This document shows positions 56,018-64,000 of a stretch of DNA of 64,000 bases, in pieces (positions within the stretch are counted from its first letter, which is position 1; each line of letters starts with the position of its first letter). Under the pieces are notes generated by a model. It was not told the DNA's origin. It saw only the letters and a program-made list of their open reading frames with translations, and made no database searches. The translations under genes and the position numbers were made by a program. This stretch comes from Pseudomonas asplenii (GTDB lineage: Bacteria; Pseudomonadota; Gammaproteobacteria; Pseudomonadales; Pseudomonadaceae), in NCBI RefSeq assembly GCF_900105475.1, contig NZ_LT629777.1, positions 6,200,001 through 6,264,000 on the forward strand, written 5' to 3'.

Positions 56018-56195
56018 GACTTTTCCTCGGGCAAGTTCACACTCATGATGTCGCGTCGGCGCCACACGGCGCCTGAAAATCAAGCAGGCTGTTTCGGCAG
56101 GCAGTTGATCAAGGCCACCGGGCTTGTCTGTCGGCGGTTCCTGAGGATCAGCTATGCTTGCCCGGCGAAGGGAAACGAACGTGGTGCATCATCCC

Positions 56196-58511
56196 ATGGA
56201 TATAAAATTCACCCAGCGCTTGTCCTACAAGCAAGCCCGGTTGACCGTGATAGTCGGGTTCATTCTGGGAACGCTGCTCAGCCTGCTGCAGATCAGTCTC
56301 GATTATGCCAGCGAAAATGCCTCCATCAATCGCGAAATCCTTTCCCTGCTGGAAATCAGCCACAACCCGGCCTCCAGAATCGCCTATAACATCGACGCCG
56401 AACTGGCTCAGGAACTGGCGCTGGGCCTGTTGCACTCACCGGCGGTGCTGCGAGCGCAATTGATCGACAACAACAACTCTGTCCTGGCCAGCGTCGAACG
56501 GCCGCGCCAGACCGGCCGCTACCGGGCGATCAGCGACATGCTGTTCGGCGCTGACCGGCAGTTCGAAGACCGGTTGTTCCTCAATCATCTGCCCAAGGAC
56601 TCCCTCGGCACCCTGCAGTTGGATATCGATACCTACACCTTCGGCATCCGCTTCCTCAAGCGCGCCGAGATCACCCTGCTCAATGGACTTATCCACGGAC
56701 TGATCCTGACCGGTATCCTCCTGACGCTGTTCTACATGATGCTGACCAAGCCCCTGGTCAAGGTCATCCACGCCCTCGCCAGCACCCAGCCGGGGGCGCC
56801 CAGACAGGCACGGCTGGAGTATCCGCCCGGCCATGAAAAGGACGAGATCGGCATTCTGGTCAAGGTGGCCAACCAGCAGTTCGATACCATGGCCACCGAG
56901 ATCCAGCAGCGGCGCAACGCCGAAAACCGCCTGACCGACTACCTTGGGCAACTGGAAAACATCGTCTCGGCCCGCACCACCGAATTGAAGGCGATCAACG
57001 CCCGCCTGAGCCAGTCCAACCAGGAGCTGGAAATCGCCCGCAGCACCGCGCTGAACATGGCCCAGGCGCGCTCGGCGTTCCTGGCCAACATGAGCCATGA
57101 AATCCGTACACCGTTGAATGGCCTGCTCGGCATGATCGCGCTATCGCTCGACAGTTCGCTGAATGCCGAGCAACGCCAGCAGTTGTCGATTGCCCATGAC
57201 TCGGGAAAGGTTCTGGTGGAACTGCTCAACGATATTCTCGACCTGTCGAAGTTCGACGCCGGGCAACTGGATCTGGAGAGGATCCCCTTCGACCTCGGTG
57301 CCCTGGTCGAGGACACTGCCAACCTGCTCTCGCAGAACGCCGCGCCAAGTGTCGAACTGGCCTGCCTGATCGAGCCGCAGTTCCCGGCCCTGGTGCTGGG
57401 TGACCCGACCCGGGTACGGCAGATCGTCAGCAACCTGCTGTCCAATGCCTTGAAGTTCACCCGTTTCGGTCGCGTCGATGTGCGCCTGACCGCACGCGAT
57501 GGCGCAGTGCGGATCGAGGTCTGCGACACCGGCATCGGCATCGCCCAGGATGCCCAGGCAAAAATCTTCCAGCCGTTCACCCAGGCCGGTTCCGGCATCA
57601 CCCGTCAGTATGGCGGCACCGGGCTCGGACTGGCGCTGACCTACAACCTCTGTGAAGCGATGAAGGGTCGCCTGACCCTCAATTCCGAGGTCGGCTTCGG
57701 TAGCCAGTTCTGCGCTGAACTGCCACTGCCCTGCCATACCCCGGCTGCCGCGCCGAAACCGCTCAAGGGCCGGATCATCGCCGTCAGCTCGGAGAGCAGC
57801 GGCCTGAGCGAACTGCTCGACAGCCAACTGCCGGCCTGGGGCCTGGAATACCAACGCTACGGGATCGACGACAGCCTCGCCGGCCTGCAGATCGACCTGT
57901 TGATCACCGACTGCCCGGAGTGCCTGTTCGGTCTGCGCCCGGCCATCACCGCGCCGATCCTGCTGGTCACCGCCTATGGCAGCTTCATGCCCAGCGAGGA
58001 AGCCACCGCCCTGGCACCGCTGGAGCAACAGGCGCGGCCCCTGGCGCGCAATGCGCTGTACCAGATTCTGCAACGGACCTTGCAGGTCGACGACCTCACG
58101 GAGCTGGCAGCCCGCCCCCAGGACAAAACGCCACAACGCAGGGCGCGCATCCTGCTGGTCGAGGACAACCCGGTCAACCAACTGGTCGCCAAGGGCATGC
58201 TCGGCAAGCTGGGTTGCGAGGTGACCGTCGCGGCTCATGGCGGCGAAGCGCTGAGCCAGCTGGAACAGCAGGATTTCGATCTGGTGCTGATGGATTGCAA
58301 CATGCCGGTCATGGACGGTTACGAAGCCAGCCGGCAGATACGCCGCAGCGGTCGCTGGCCGAACCTGCCGATCGTTGCCCTGACCGCCAACGCCATGCCC
58401 GAGGAGCGCGAGCGCTGTCGGGCGGCGGGCATGAGCGATTACCTGGCTAAGCCCTTCCGCCGCGAAGAACTGATGGCGCTGCTCGAACTCTGGGTCGCGC
58501 CGGCTACCTGA
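56196..58511 (+). CDS. Hybrid sensor histidine kinase with C-terminal receiver
   Basis: The protein has 771 residues. Helix LTVIVGFILGTLLSLLQ, a periplasmic domain (about 35-165), helix LLNGLIHGLILTGILLTLFYMML and a HAMP-like linker lead to the kinase core with His301 (NMSHEIRTPLNG) and ATP-site motifs CDTGIGIAQDAQ and TGLGLAL. A degenerate receiver-like part is followed by a receiver with Asp700 (LMDCNMPVMDG). No Hpt is present, so an external Hpt is needed. Starts at GTG 56181 or ATG 56154 are possible. Confidence 0.88.
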   Translation: MDIKFTQRLSYKQARLTVIVGFILGTLLSLLQISLDYASENASINREILSLLEISHNPASRIAYNIDAELAQELALGLLHSPAVLRAQLIDNNNSVLASVERPRQTGRYRAISDMLFGADRQFEDRLFLNHLPKDSLGTLQLDIDTYTFGIRFLKRAEITLLNGLIHGLILTGILLTLFYMMLTKPLVKVIHALASTQPGAPRQARLEYPPGHEKDEIGILVKVANQQFDTMATEIQQRRNAENRLTDYLGQLENIVSARTTELKAINARLSQSNQELEIARSTALNMAQARSAFLANMSHEIRTPLNGLLGMIALSLDSSLNAEQRQQLSIAHDSGKVLVELLNDILDLSKFDAGQLDLERIPFDLGALVEDTANLLSQNAAPSVELACLIEPQFPALVLGDPTRVRQIVSNLLSNALKFTRFGRVDVRLTARDGAVRIEVCDTGIGIAQDAQAKIFQPFTQAGSGITRQYGGTGLGLALTYNLCEAMKGRLTLNSEVGFGSQFCAELPLPCHTPAAAPKPLKGRIIAVSSESSGLSELLDSQLPAWGLEYQRYGIDDSLAGLQIDLLITDCPECLFGLRPAITAPILLVTAYGSFMPSEEATALAPLEQQARPLARNALYQILQRTLQVDDLTELAARPQDKTPQRRARILLVEDNPVNQLVAKGMLGKLGCEVTVAAHGGEALSQLEQQDFDLVLMDCNMPVMDGYEASRQIRRSGRWPNLPIVALTANAMPEERERCRAAGMSDYLAKPFRREELMALLELWVAPAT

Positions 58512-58956
58512 CGTAAGCCAGCAACTGATCCAGGCCGTCGCGCAACTCATCGAGCCGGGACAGATCGACCCCACTGTCGCAGAGCAGCCGGGCCTTGAGC
58601 GGCGCCACCTGCTCACGCAGGGCCAAGCCCGCCGGAGTGAGGCTCAAGTGCACGGCGCGCTCGTCATCGGAGGCACGCTGGCGCTGCACCAGGTGCACCT
58701 GTTCCAGGCGCTTGAGCAAGGGCGTCAGGGTTCCCGAATCGAGCAGCAGCCGCTCCCCCAGCGCCTTCACCGTAGGGTGTTCTGGGGCACGATCATGCCA
58801 CTCCCATAACACCAGCATCGCCAGATACTGTGGATAAGTCAGCCCCAACTGGTCGAGCATCGGTTTATAGCCACGGATAACGGCCCGTGACGCGGCATAA
58901 AGCTTGAAGCACAATTGGCGGTCGAGTCGCAGCGAATCGGTGGGCAGGTCGTTCAT
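58504..58956 (-). CDS. ospR: OspR/OhrR-type peroxide-sensing MarR regulator
   Basis: The protein has 150 residues. The redox Cys16 lies in RQLCFKLYAASRAVIRGY, the OhrR signature, and Cys126 (RLLCDSG) is placed like the resolving Cys of two-Cys OhrR. The winged helix includes LLLDSGTLTPLLKRLEQ. The pairing with a glutathione peroxidase, rather than ohr, matches ospR of P. aeruginosa. It overlaps gpx by 4 bases and probably represses the operon through the operator at 59476. Confidence 0.88.
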   Translation of the reverse strand: MNDLPTDSLRLDRQLCFKLYAASRAVIRGYKPMLDQLGLTYPQYLAMLVLWEWHDRAPEHPTVKALGERLLLDSGTLTPLLKRLEQVHLVQRQRASDDERAVHLSLTPAGLALREQVAPLKARLLCDSGVDLSRLDELRDGLDQLLAYVR

Positions 58957-59438
58957 TCGAGCAGGGCTTCAATCTCGCGGGTCAGATCTTCCGGCTTGGT
59001 CAGCGGGGCGAATCGCTTGACCAGCTTGCCGTCCTTGCCGATCAGGAACTTGGTGAAGTTCCACTTGATACGCTTGGAACCCAACAGGCCAGGGGCGTCC
59101 TTCTTGAGCTGTACGAACAGCGGGTGCGCACCGTCACCGTTGACGTCGATCTTCTTGAACAGGGGAAAGCTGACGCCGTAGTTCAATTCGCAGAACTCGG
59201 AAATCGCCCCTTCGTTACCCGGCTCCTGCTTGCCGAACTGGTTGCAGGGGAAACCCAGGACAACCAGGCCCTGATCCTTGTACTGCTGCCAGAGCTGCTC
59301 AAGCCCCTTGTATTGCGGGGTGAATCCGCATTTGCTGGCGGTATTGACCACCAACAGGGCCTTGCCGGAGAAATCGGCAAGGGTCTTTTGTTCGCCCTTG
59401 ATGGTGGTGCACGGGATGTTCAGCAGGTTTGCAGTCAT
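58953..59438 (-). CDS. gpx: Glutathione peroxidase family thiol peroxidase
   Basis: The protein has 161 residues. The peroxidatic Cys37 is in NTASKCGFTPQY; GFPCNQFGKQEPG and IKWNFTKFLI supply the Gln, Cys and Trp/Asn partners. Such Cys-type enzymes often use thioredoxin rather than glutathione. It is the first gene of the gpx-ospR operon and has a GAGGATCC ribosome site. Confidence 0.93.
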   Translation of the reverse strand: MTANLLNIPCTTIKGEQKTLADFSGKALLVVNTASKCGFTPQYKGLEQLWQQYKDQGLVVLGFPCNQFGKQEPGNEGAISEFCELNYGVSFPLFKKIDVNGDGAHPLFVQLKKDAPGLLGSKRIKWNFTKFLIGKDGKLVKRFAPLTKPEDLTREIEALLE

Positions 59439-59475
59439 GACGGATCCTCCATTGAATGCCGATCAAGATAGCGAA

Positions 59476-59501
59476 CAATTAAATTGCACACAATTCAATT
59501 G
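59476..59501 (-). promoter_or_regulatory. Double OhrR/OspR-type operator
   Basis: CAATTAAATTG (59476-59486) and CAATTCAATTG (59491-59501) are two CAATT-N-AATTG palindromes 15 bases apart, centred 50 bases upstream of the gpx start. They match the ACAATT-AATTGT operator type of OhrR proteins. Oxidation of OspR would free the site and induce gpx-ospR. Confidence 0.75.
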
Positions 59502-59577
59502 CTCAAGCTTATAGAGACTCATACCCCAGACAAATCCCCCTGGGGATAACCACAAGGCCGGCAAGCGCAACACCTGA

Positions 59578-59655
59578 CCTGTAGGAGCCAGGCTTGCCTG
59601 CGAAGGGGACCTTCAGACCGCCAAAAGCTTCGCAGGCAAGCCTGGCTCCTACAGG
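59578..59655. repeat. REP-type inverted repeat between gpx and msrB
   Basis: Two perfect 28-base arms (59578-59605 and 59628-59655, containing TGTAGGAGCCAGGCTTGCC and its complement) flank a 22-base loop. This is the abundant fluorescent-Pseudomonas intergenic palindrome; it lies between divergent promoters of gpx and the 3' end of msrB and may stabilise or terminate msrB mRNA. Confidence 0.85.
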
Positions 59656-59712
59656 TTCGGTGGGTCCCACAGCTTCGGTGCTGCACCCACAAGTCCGGTA
59701 CAGCACTCGGAT

Positions 59713-60114
59713 TCAGGCTTGAGCGCGCGGCACCAGATCCAGGCACACCGAGTTGATGCAGTAGCGCAAGCCCGTCGGCGGCGGCCCATCGGGGAAGACA
59801 TGGCCCAGGTGAGCATCGCAACGCGCGCAGACCACTTCGGTCCGGATCATGCCGTGGCTGGTATCGCGGATCTCGACCATCGCCTGGCCGTCGATCGGTT
59901 CGTAGAAGCTCGGCCAGCCGCAACCGGAGTCGAACTTGGCCTTCGAGTCGAACAGTGGCTCATTGCAGCAGATGCAATGATAGACCCCATCGGTCCTGGT
60001 GCCATTGTACTTGCCCGAAAACGGCCGCTCCGTGCCTTTCAGGCGACAGACGTTGTACTGCTCCGGATCGAGCATTGCGCGCCACTCTTCCAGGGTTTTC
60101 TCCAGCTTTTCCAT
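59713..60114 (-). CDS. msrB: Peptide methionine-(R)-S-oxide reductase MsrB
   Basis: The protein has 133 residues. Zinc-site Cys pairs CICCNEPLF and [17 protein letters not shown] and the catalytic [11 protein letters not shown] are present, with CGWPSFYEP in between. It repairs oxidised methionine in proteins. ATG 60114 follows GAGGTACAACG; the frame open to 60225 is ignored. Its closeness to gpx-ospR suggests a shared oxidative-stress role. Confidence 0.94.
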   Translation of the reverse strand: MEKLEKTLEEWRAMLDPEQYNVCRLKGTERPFSGKYNGTRTDGVYHCICCNEPLFDSKAKFDSGCGWPSFYEPIDGQAMVEIRDTSHGMIRTEVVCARCDAHLGHVFPDGPPPTGLRYCINSVCLDLVPRAQA

Positions 60115-60341
60115 CGTTGTACCTCGGCGGCTGATAAAACCCCGATCTGTATCTTTTCCACGGATCGGGTGGCACGTATGATTGCGCCTCGTTGAACGCC
60201 AGTCTGGCACCCGCTTGAACCGCATTCAAATCGGATTTTCCGCAGCGGCGGCAAGGGGCCACGGGACGCGCCGCAAACACAGTATTGTCACAACGACCCC
60301 AGCGGGTCGCCTGGATCGTCCACTTTCGGGATCACATCACC

Positions 60342-61553
60342 ATGCAGGTCAGCAAATCGAACAAGCTCGCCAACGTCTGCTATGACATTCGCGGCCCGGT
60401 GCTCAAGCACGCCAAACGCCTGGAAGAGGAAGGCCATCGCATCCTCAAGCTGAACATCGGCAACCCGGCGCCCTTTGGTTTCGAAGCGCCGGACGAAATC
60501 CTCCAGGACGTGATCCGCAACCTGCCGACCGCACAGGGCTACAGCGACTCCAAGGGGCTGTTCAGCGCCCGCAAGGCCGTGATGCAGTATTACCAGCAGA
60601 AGCAGGTCGAAGGGATCGGCATCGAGGATATCTACCTGGGCAACGGCGTCTCCGAGCTGATCGTGATGTCGATGCAGGCCCTGCTCAACAACGGCGACGA
60701 AGTGCTGGTCCCGGCACCGGATTATCCGCTGTGGACCGCCGCAGTCAGCCTGTCCGGCGGCAAGGCGGTGCACTACCTGTGCGACGAGCAGGCCAACTGG
60801 TGGCCTGATCTGGCCGACATCAAGGCCAAGATCACCCCCAACACCCGGGCCATGGTGATCATCAACCCGAACAACCCGACCGGCGCGGTGTATTCCAGGG
60901 AAGTCCTGCTGGGCATGCTCGAACTGGCCCGCCAGCACAACCTGGTGGTGTTTTCCGACGAGATCTACGACAAGATCCTCTACGACGACGCCGTGCACAT
61001 CTGCACCGCCTCGCTGGCGCCGGACCTGCTGTGCCTGACCTTCAACGGTCTGTCCAAGTCCTACCGGGTCGCCGGCTTCCGCTCAGGCTGGATCGCCATC
61101 TCCGGTCCCAAGCACAATGCCCAGAGCTACATCGAGGGCATCGATATACTGGCCAACATGCGCCTGTGCGCCAACGTCCCGAGCCAGCATGCGATCCAGA
61201 CCGCCCTCGGCGGCTACCAGAGCATCAACGACCTGGTGCTACCGCCCGGCCGTCTGCTGGAGCAACGCAACCGCACCTGGGAACTGCTCAACGATATCCC
61301 AGGCGTCAGTTGCGTGAAGCCCATGGGCGCGTTGTACGCCTTCCCACGGATCGACCCGAAGATCTGCCCGATCCTCAACGACGAGAAGTTTGTCCTCGAC
61401 CTGCTGCTCTCGGAAAAACTGCTGGTGGTGCAAGGCACGGCCTTCAACTGGCCATGGCCGGATCACTTCCGCGTCGTCACCCTGCCGCGGGTCGATGACC
61501 TGGAGCAGGCCATCGGCCGTATCGGTCAATTCCTGAAAACCTATCGTCAGTAA
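60342..61553 (+). CDS. alaA: Alanine-forming pyridoxal-phosphate aminotransferase
   Basis: The protein has 403 residues of the class I aminotransferase fold. The NIGNPAPFGF start, the GNGVSELI cofactor loop, INPNNPTGAVYS, SDEIYDKI and the lysine of FNGLSKSYRVAGFRSGW agree with AlaA-type enzymes. It transfers amino groups from glutamate to pyruvate. ATG 60342 (MQVSKSNKLANVCYD) aligns with the family; the frame from 60285 is an artefact. Confidence 0.92.
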   Translation: MQVSKSNKLANVCYDIRGPVLKHAKRLEEEGHRILKLNIGNPAPFGFEAPDEILQDVIRNLPTAQGYSDSKGLFSARKAVMQYYQQKQVEGIGIEDIYLGNGVSELIVMSMQALLNNGDEVLVPAPDYPLWTAAVSLSGGKAVHYLCDEQANWWPDLADIKAKITPNTRAMVIINPNNPTGAVYSREVLLGMLELARQHNLVVFSDEIYDKILYDDAVHICTASLAPDLLCLTFNGLSKSYRVAGFRSGWIAISGPKHNAQSYIEGIDILANMRLCANVPSQHAIQTALGGYQSINDLVLPPGRLLEQRNRTWELLNDIPGVSCVKPMGALYAFPRIDPKICPILNDEKFVLDLLLSEKLLVVQGTAFNWPWPDHFRVVTLPRVDDLEQAIGRIGQFLKTYRQ

Positions 61554-61569
61554 TATCCTACACACCACG

Positions 61570-61591
61570 GCGACTCCCCCCATGGAGTCGC
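61570..61591 (+). terminator. Hairpin after alaA
   Basis: GCGACTCC (61570-61577) and GGAGTCGC (61584-61591) form an 8-bp stem with a 6-base loop, 16 bases after the alaA stop. There is no T-run, so it is a weak candidate. Confidence 0.5.
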
Positions 61592-61798
61592 TGTGCACCT
61601 CTCTCTCATCAGCTGTTTTTTGTATGCACTTACGTCATTCGCCGAACTGTCCCGCGCCATGCTGTCAAAGCCTCTGCAGCGCAGTTTTCGCGGACCGGGA
61701 GCGTCTGCCGGGAGAAAAAAGCCGACCTCTGCGATTCGGAAATGGCCGGCAGGATTCTACAATCGAGCTGTAGGACACAGTTTGAAATAGTCACCCGG

Positions 61799-61827
61799 TT
61801 GAATAGGCGTTGGCGGCACCTTATATA
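61799..61827 (+). promoter_or_regulatory. Promoter of htpX
   Basis: TTGAAT (61799-61804), a 17-base spacer and TATATA (61822-61827) make a good sigma-70 promoter 45 bases before the htpX start. The overlapping GTTGAAT-N12-CACCTTAT resembles a heat-shock sigma-32 element, less convincingly. The rest of the 318-base gap between alaA and htpX (61554-61871) shows no gene. Confidence 0.6.
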
Positions 61828-61871
61828 CCCCGCATGAAGCTACATCTTTAGATGAGGAGAAACTTTCAACC

Positions 61872-62759
61872 ATGATGCGCATCCTGCTGTTCTTGGCTAC
61901 CAACCTGGCGGTCGTGCTGATTGCCAGCATCACCCTGAGCCTTTTCGGCTTCAACGGGTTCATGGCGGCCAACGGGGTTGATCTCAACCTCAATCAGCTG
62001 CTGATCTTCTGTGCGGTCTTTGGTTTTGCCGGCTCGCTGTTCTCGCTGTTCATCTCCAAGTGGATGGCGAAGATGAGCACCAGTACCCAAATCATAACCC
62101 AGCCACGCACCCGCCACGAACAGTGGCTGCTGCAAACTGTCGAGCAACTGTCTCGCGAAGCCGGGATCAAGATGCCGGAAGTCGGGATTTTCCCGGCCTA
62201 CGAGGCGAACGCCTTCGCCACCGGCTGGAACAAGAACGACGCCCTCGTGGCGGTCAGCCAGGGCCTGCTGGAGCGTTTCTCGCCCGATGAAGTGAAAGCC
62301 GTACTGGCCCACGAGATCGGTCACGTGGCCAACGGCGACATGGTCACCCTGGCGCTGGTACAAGGCGTGGTGAACACCTTCGTGATGTTCTTCGCGCGCA
62401 TCATCGGCAACTTCGTCGACAAGGTCATCTTCAAGAACGAGGAAGGCCAGGGTGTCGCGTACTACGTGGCAACCATCTTCGCCGAAGTGGTCCTGGGCTT
62501 CCTGGCCAGCGCCATCGTCATGTGGTTCTCGCGCAAGCGCGAATTCCGCGCCGACGAAGCCGGTGCCAGCCTGGCCGGCACCGCTGCGATGATTGGCGCA
62601 CTGCAACGCCTGCGCTCCGAACAGGGCCTGCCGGTGCATATGCCCGACACCCTGAACGCGTTTGGTATCAACGGTGGCCTGAAACAGGGTCTGGCCAAGA
62701 TGTTCATGAGCCACCCTCCCCTGGAAGAGCGTATCGACGCCCTGCGTCGTCGCGGCTGA
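61872..62759 (+). CDS. htpX: Membrane zinc metalloprotease HtpX
   Basis: The protein has 295 residues of the M48B family. Two N-terminal membrane helices are followed by the zinc motif HEIGH with His147, Glu148 and His151 and the [14 protein letters not shown] segment with the third ligand. Two further hydrophobic helices flank the KVIFKNEEG region. It degrades misfolded inner-membrane proteins. A ribosome site GAGGAGAAAC precedes the ATG. Confidence 0.96.
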   Translation: MMRILLFLATNLAVVLIASITLSLFGFNGFMAANGVDLNLNQLLIFCAVFGFAGSLFSLFISKWMAKMSTSTQIITQPRTRHEQWLLQTVEQLSREAGIKMPEVGIFPAYEANAFATGWNKNDALVAVSQGLLERFSPDEVKAVLAHEIGHVANGDMVTLALVQGVVNTFVMFFARIIGNFVDKVIFKNEEGQGVAYYVATIFAEVVLGFLASAIVMWFSRKREFRADEAGASLAGTAAMIGALQRLRSEQGLPVHMPDTLNAFGINGGLKQGLAKMFMSHPPLEERIDALRRRG

Positions 62760-62768
62760 TCCTTGCGC

Positions 62769-63425
62769 CTATCGCTTCTCCAAGCGATACACCCGTTCCT
62801 CAAGGCGAGTGACCCCCGCCTTGAGGAACTTCCAGCTCTCGCCGAGCACATCCTGCTCTTCCTCCACACGCAGTGCCCACCCGGGCTCCAACAAGCTACG
62901 CACCTCGCCATCCAGCACCGCGAATGGCGGTCCGTCGAGCAGCGACTGATCGTAATCCAGAGTAATCAGCAGGCCCTGGCAGCCACCCGGTAGAATCTGC
63001 GTCAGATGGTGCGCATAACGCTCACGCATCGCTGCTGGCAAGGCGATGAGCGCCGCACGGTCATAGAGTGCCGAACAATCGGCAACGTCCTCGGCCGTCA
63101 GCGCGAAGAAATCTCCACACCAAAGCTGCAGGGGCCCGGCCTCGTAGATCCGGAAATCACCGTACTCAGACACCTGGGGCTTGAGCTGGTGTTCGAGGAA
63201 AAAGTCCTCGACCGCCCGGCTCGACAACTCGACACCCAACACCCTTAGCCCCTGTGCCGCCAGCCAGGCCAGGTCGAGACTCTTGCCACAAAGCGGCACC
63301 AGCACAAGGGCCTCAGGCCCAAGCGACAAGCTCGGCCAGTGGCGCTGCAGACAAGGATTGACCTGTTCCAGATGAAAGCCGATCTGACCTCGTTCCCAAC
63401 GGGTGTGCCAAAACTCAGGCTGCAT
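62769..63425 (-). CDS. tpm: Thiopurine S-methyltransferase
   Basis: The protein has 218 residues of the bacterial TPMT family with [36 protein letters not shown] (SAM-binding), [19 protein letters not shown] and [10 protein letters not shown]. It methylates selenium, tellurium and thiopurine substrates in Pseudomonas. ATG 63425 (MQPEFWH) is used; a start 4 codons earlier at 63437 is open. It is convergent with htpX and ends 10 bases from it. Confidence 0.94.
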   Translation of the reverse strand: MQPEFWHTRWERGQIGFHLEQVNPCLQRHWPSLSLGPEALVLVPLCGKSLDLAWLAAQGLRVLGVELSSRAVEDFFLEHQLKPQVSEYGDFRIYEAGPLQLWCGDFFALTAEDVADCSALYDRAALIALPAAMRERYAHHLTQILPGGCQGLLITLDYDQSLLDGPPFAVLDGEVRSLLEPGWALRVEEEQDVLGESWKFLKAGVTRLEERVYRLEKR

Positions 63426-63493
63426 GTTTAACCTCAATAATTCGATCAGAATCCACTAAAACTTATATTAGATTTAGATCAATGATTTGAATG

Positions 63494-63509
63494 AAGATGG
63501 CGTCATCTT
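63494..63509. other. Short palindrome in the tpm/dioxygenase promoter region
   Basis: AAGATG-GCGT-CATCTT lies 20 bases before the dioxygenase ATG in an AT-rich divergent spacer. It could be an operator or a leader hairpin; nothing in the sequence says which. Confidence 0.25.
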
Positions 63510-63528
63510 AACGCTCAGGACCCTCATC

Positions 63529-64000
63529 ATGCTCCCCAGCCTGTTCATCTCCCACGGTTCGCCGATGCTCGCCCTGGAACCCGGCGCCAGCGGTCCGGCG
63601 CTGGCCAGGCTGGCTGCCGAACTGCCACGCCCGAAGGCGATCGTGGTGGTCTCGGCCCACTGGGAAAGCCAGGGCCTGCTGGTCAGCAGCCACCCGCAGC
63701 CGGAAACCTGGCATGACTTCGGCGGTTTCCCCCGCGAGCTGTTCGCCGTGCAGTACCCGGCACCGGGCCAGCCGGAACTGGCCGCCGAGGTCGCCGGGCT
63801 GTTGACGGACGCGGGCCTGCCGGCACGACTGGACAACACCCGCCCCTTCGACCATGGGGTCTGGGTACCGATGAAACTGATGTATCCCGATGCCGATATC
63901 CCAATCGTCCAGGTCTCGCTGCCCAGCCACATGGGGCCGGCCTTGCAGACCCGTATCGGACAAGTCCTGCGCGGCTTGCGCGAGCAGGGCATCCTGCTGG
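63529..64000 (+). CDS. LigB/DODA-type extradiol dioxygenase, 3' end outside window
   Basis: 157 residues are visible to the window edge, with no stop. LFISHGSPMLALEPG supplies the first metal His, followed by AIVVVSAHWESQG, HDFGGFPRELFAVQYPAPG and FDHGVWVPMKLMYPDADIPIVQVSL, all signatures of the YgiD/DODA ring-cleaving dioxygenase class. The substrate is unknown. It is divergent from tpm. Confidence 0.88.
   Translation, partial: MLPSLFISHGSPMLALEPGASGPALARLAAELPRPKAIVVVSAHWESQGLLVSSHPQPETWHDFGGFPRELFAVQYPAPGQPELAAEVAGLLTDAGLPARLDNTRPFDHGVWVPMKLMYPDADIPIVQVSLPSHMGPALQTRIGQVLRGLREQGILL

Overview
The window comes from the chromosome of a fluorescent-group Pseudomonas. The evidence is dense high-GC coding, two tandem cbb3 oxidase operons followed by ccoGHIS, hemN, anr and apt, an ohrR-like/gpx/msrB/alaA/htpX/tpm block, and REP-like palindromes. 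No tRNA, rRNA or CRISPR array was seen.

Layout: (1) 1-3402 is the 3' part of a large Ig-repeat protein. (2) 3.5-18.5 kb is a microaerobic respiration block: two ccoNOQP operons, the assembly genes ccoG-ccoH-ccoI-ccoS with a DsbD_2-like membrane protein, oxygen-independent hemN and the regulator anr. Anr-type boxes lie before the first ccoN, before ccoG and before hemN, with a weaker one before the second ccoN. (3) 18.6-33.8 kb is housekeeping: apt, moeA/moaB/mobA, a lipoprotein, a pseudouridine synthase, a small gene behind a perfect LexA box, two acyltransferases, a KefB-type antiporter, amtB, a yqjDEK-like trio, an EAL phosphodiesterase and dgt. (4) 34.0-54.6 kb was one signalling locus: a receiver-only regulator, a BvgA/RocA-like response regulator, a BvgS/RocS-like unorthodox kinase and an HD-GYP protein. 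A 12.5-kb island now interrupts it. (5) 54.6-64 kb holds fRMsr, a DUF815 ATPase, a second hybrid kinase, the OspR-like/gpx pair, msrB, alaA, htpX, tpm and the start of a LigB-type dioxygenase.

The island (about 35264-47775) is the most notable object. A large serine integrase at its right edge inserted it into the response-regulator gene within a shared TACAAG core. Joining the flanks restores an intact 209-residue regulator that ends 8 bases before the kinase gene. The island carries an HNH-DNase bacteriocin with its immunity protein, a RelA/SpoT-domain protein, a small resolvase with GAATAC repeats, an XRE/Abi-alpha pair, several small unknown proteins, and a winged-helix-type protein whose 3' end runs into five 19-base iteron-like repeats at about 22-base spacing next to an AT-rich repeat tract. 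That layout resembles a replication origin. An IS66-family element with an 8-base target duplication has inserted into the island. I read the island as an integrative, possibly replicating element with defence and competition cargo that also acts as a switch on the host two-component system.

Boundaries, motifs and repeats are read directly from the sequence. Functions rest on recognised families. Replication, excision and regulatory consequences are inference.
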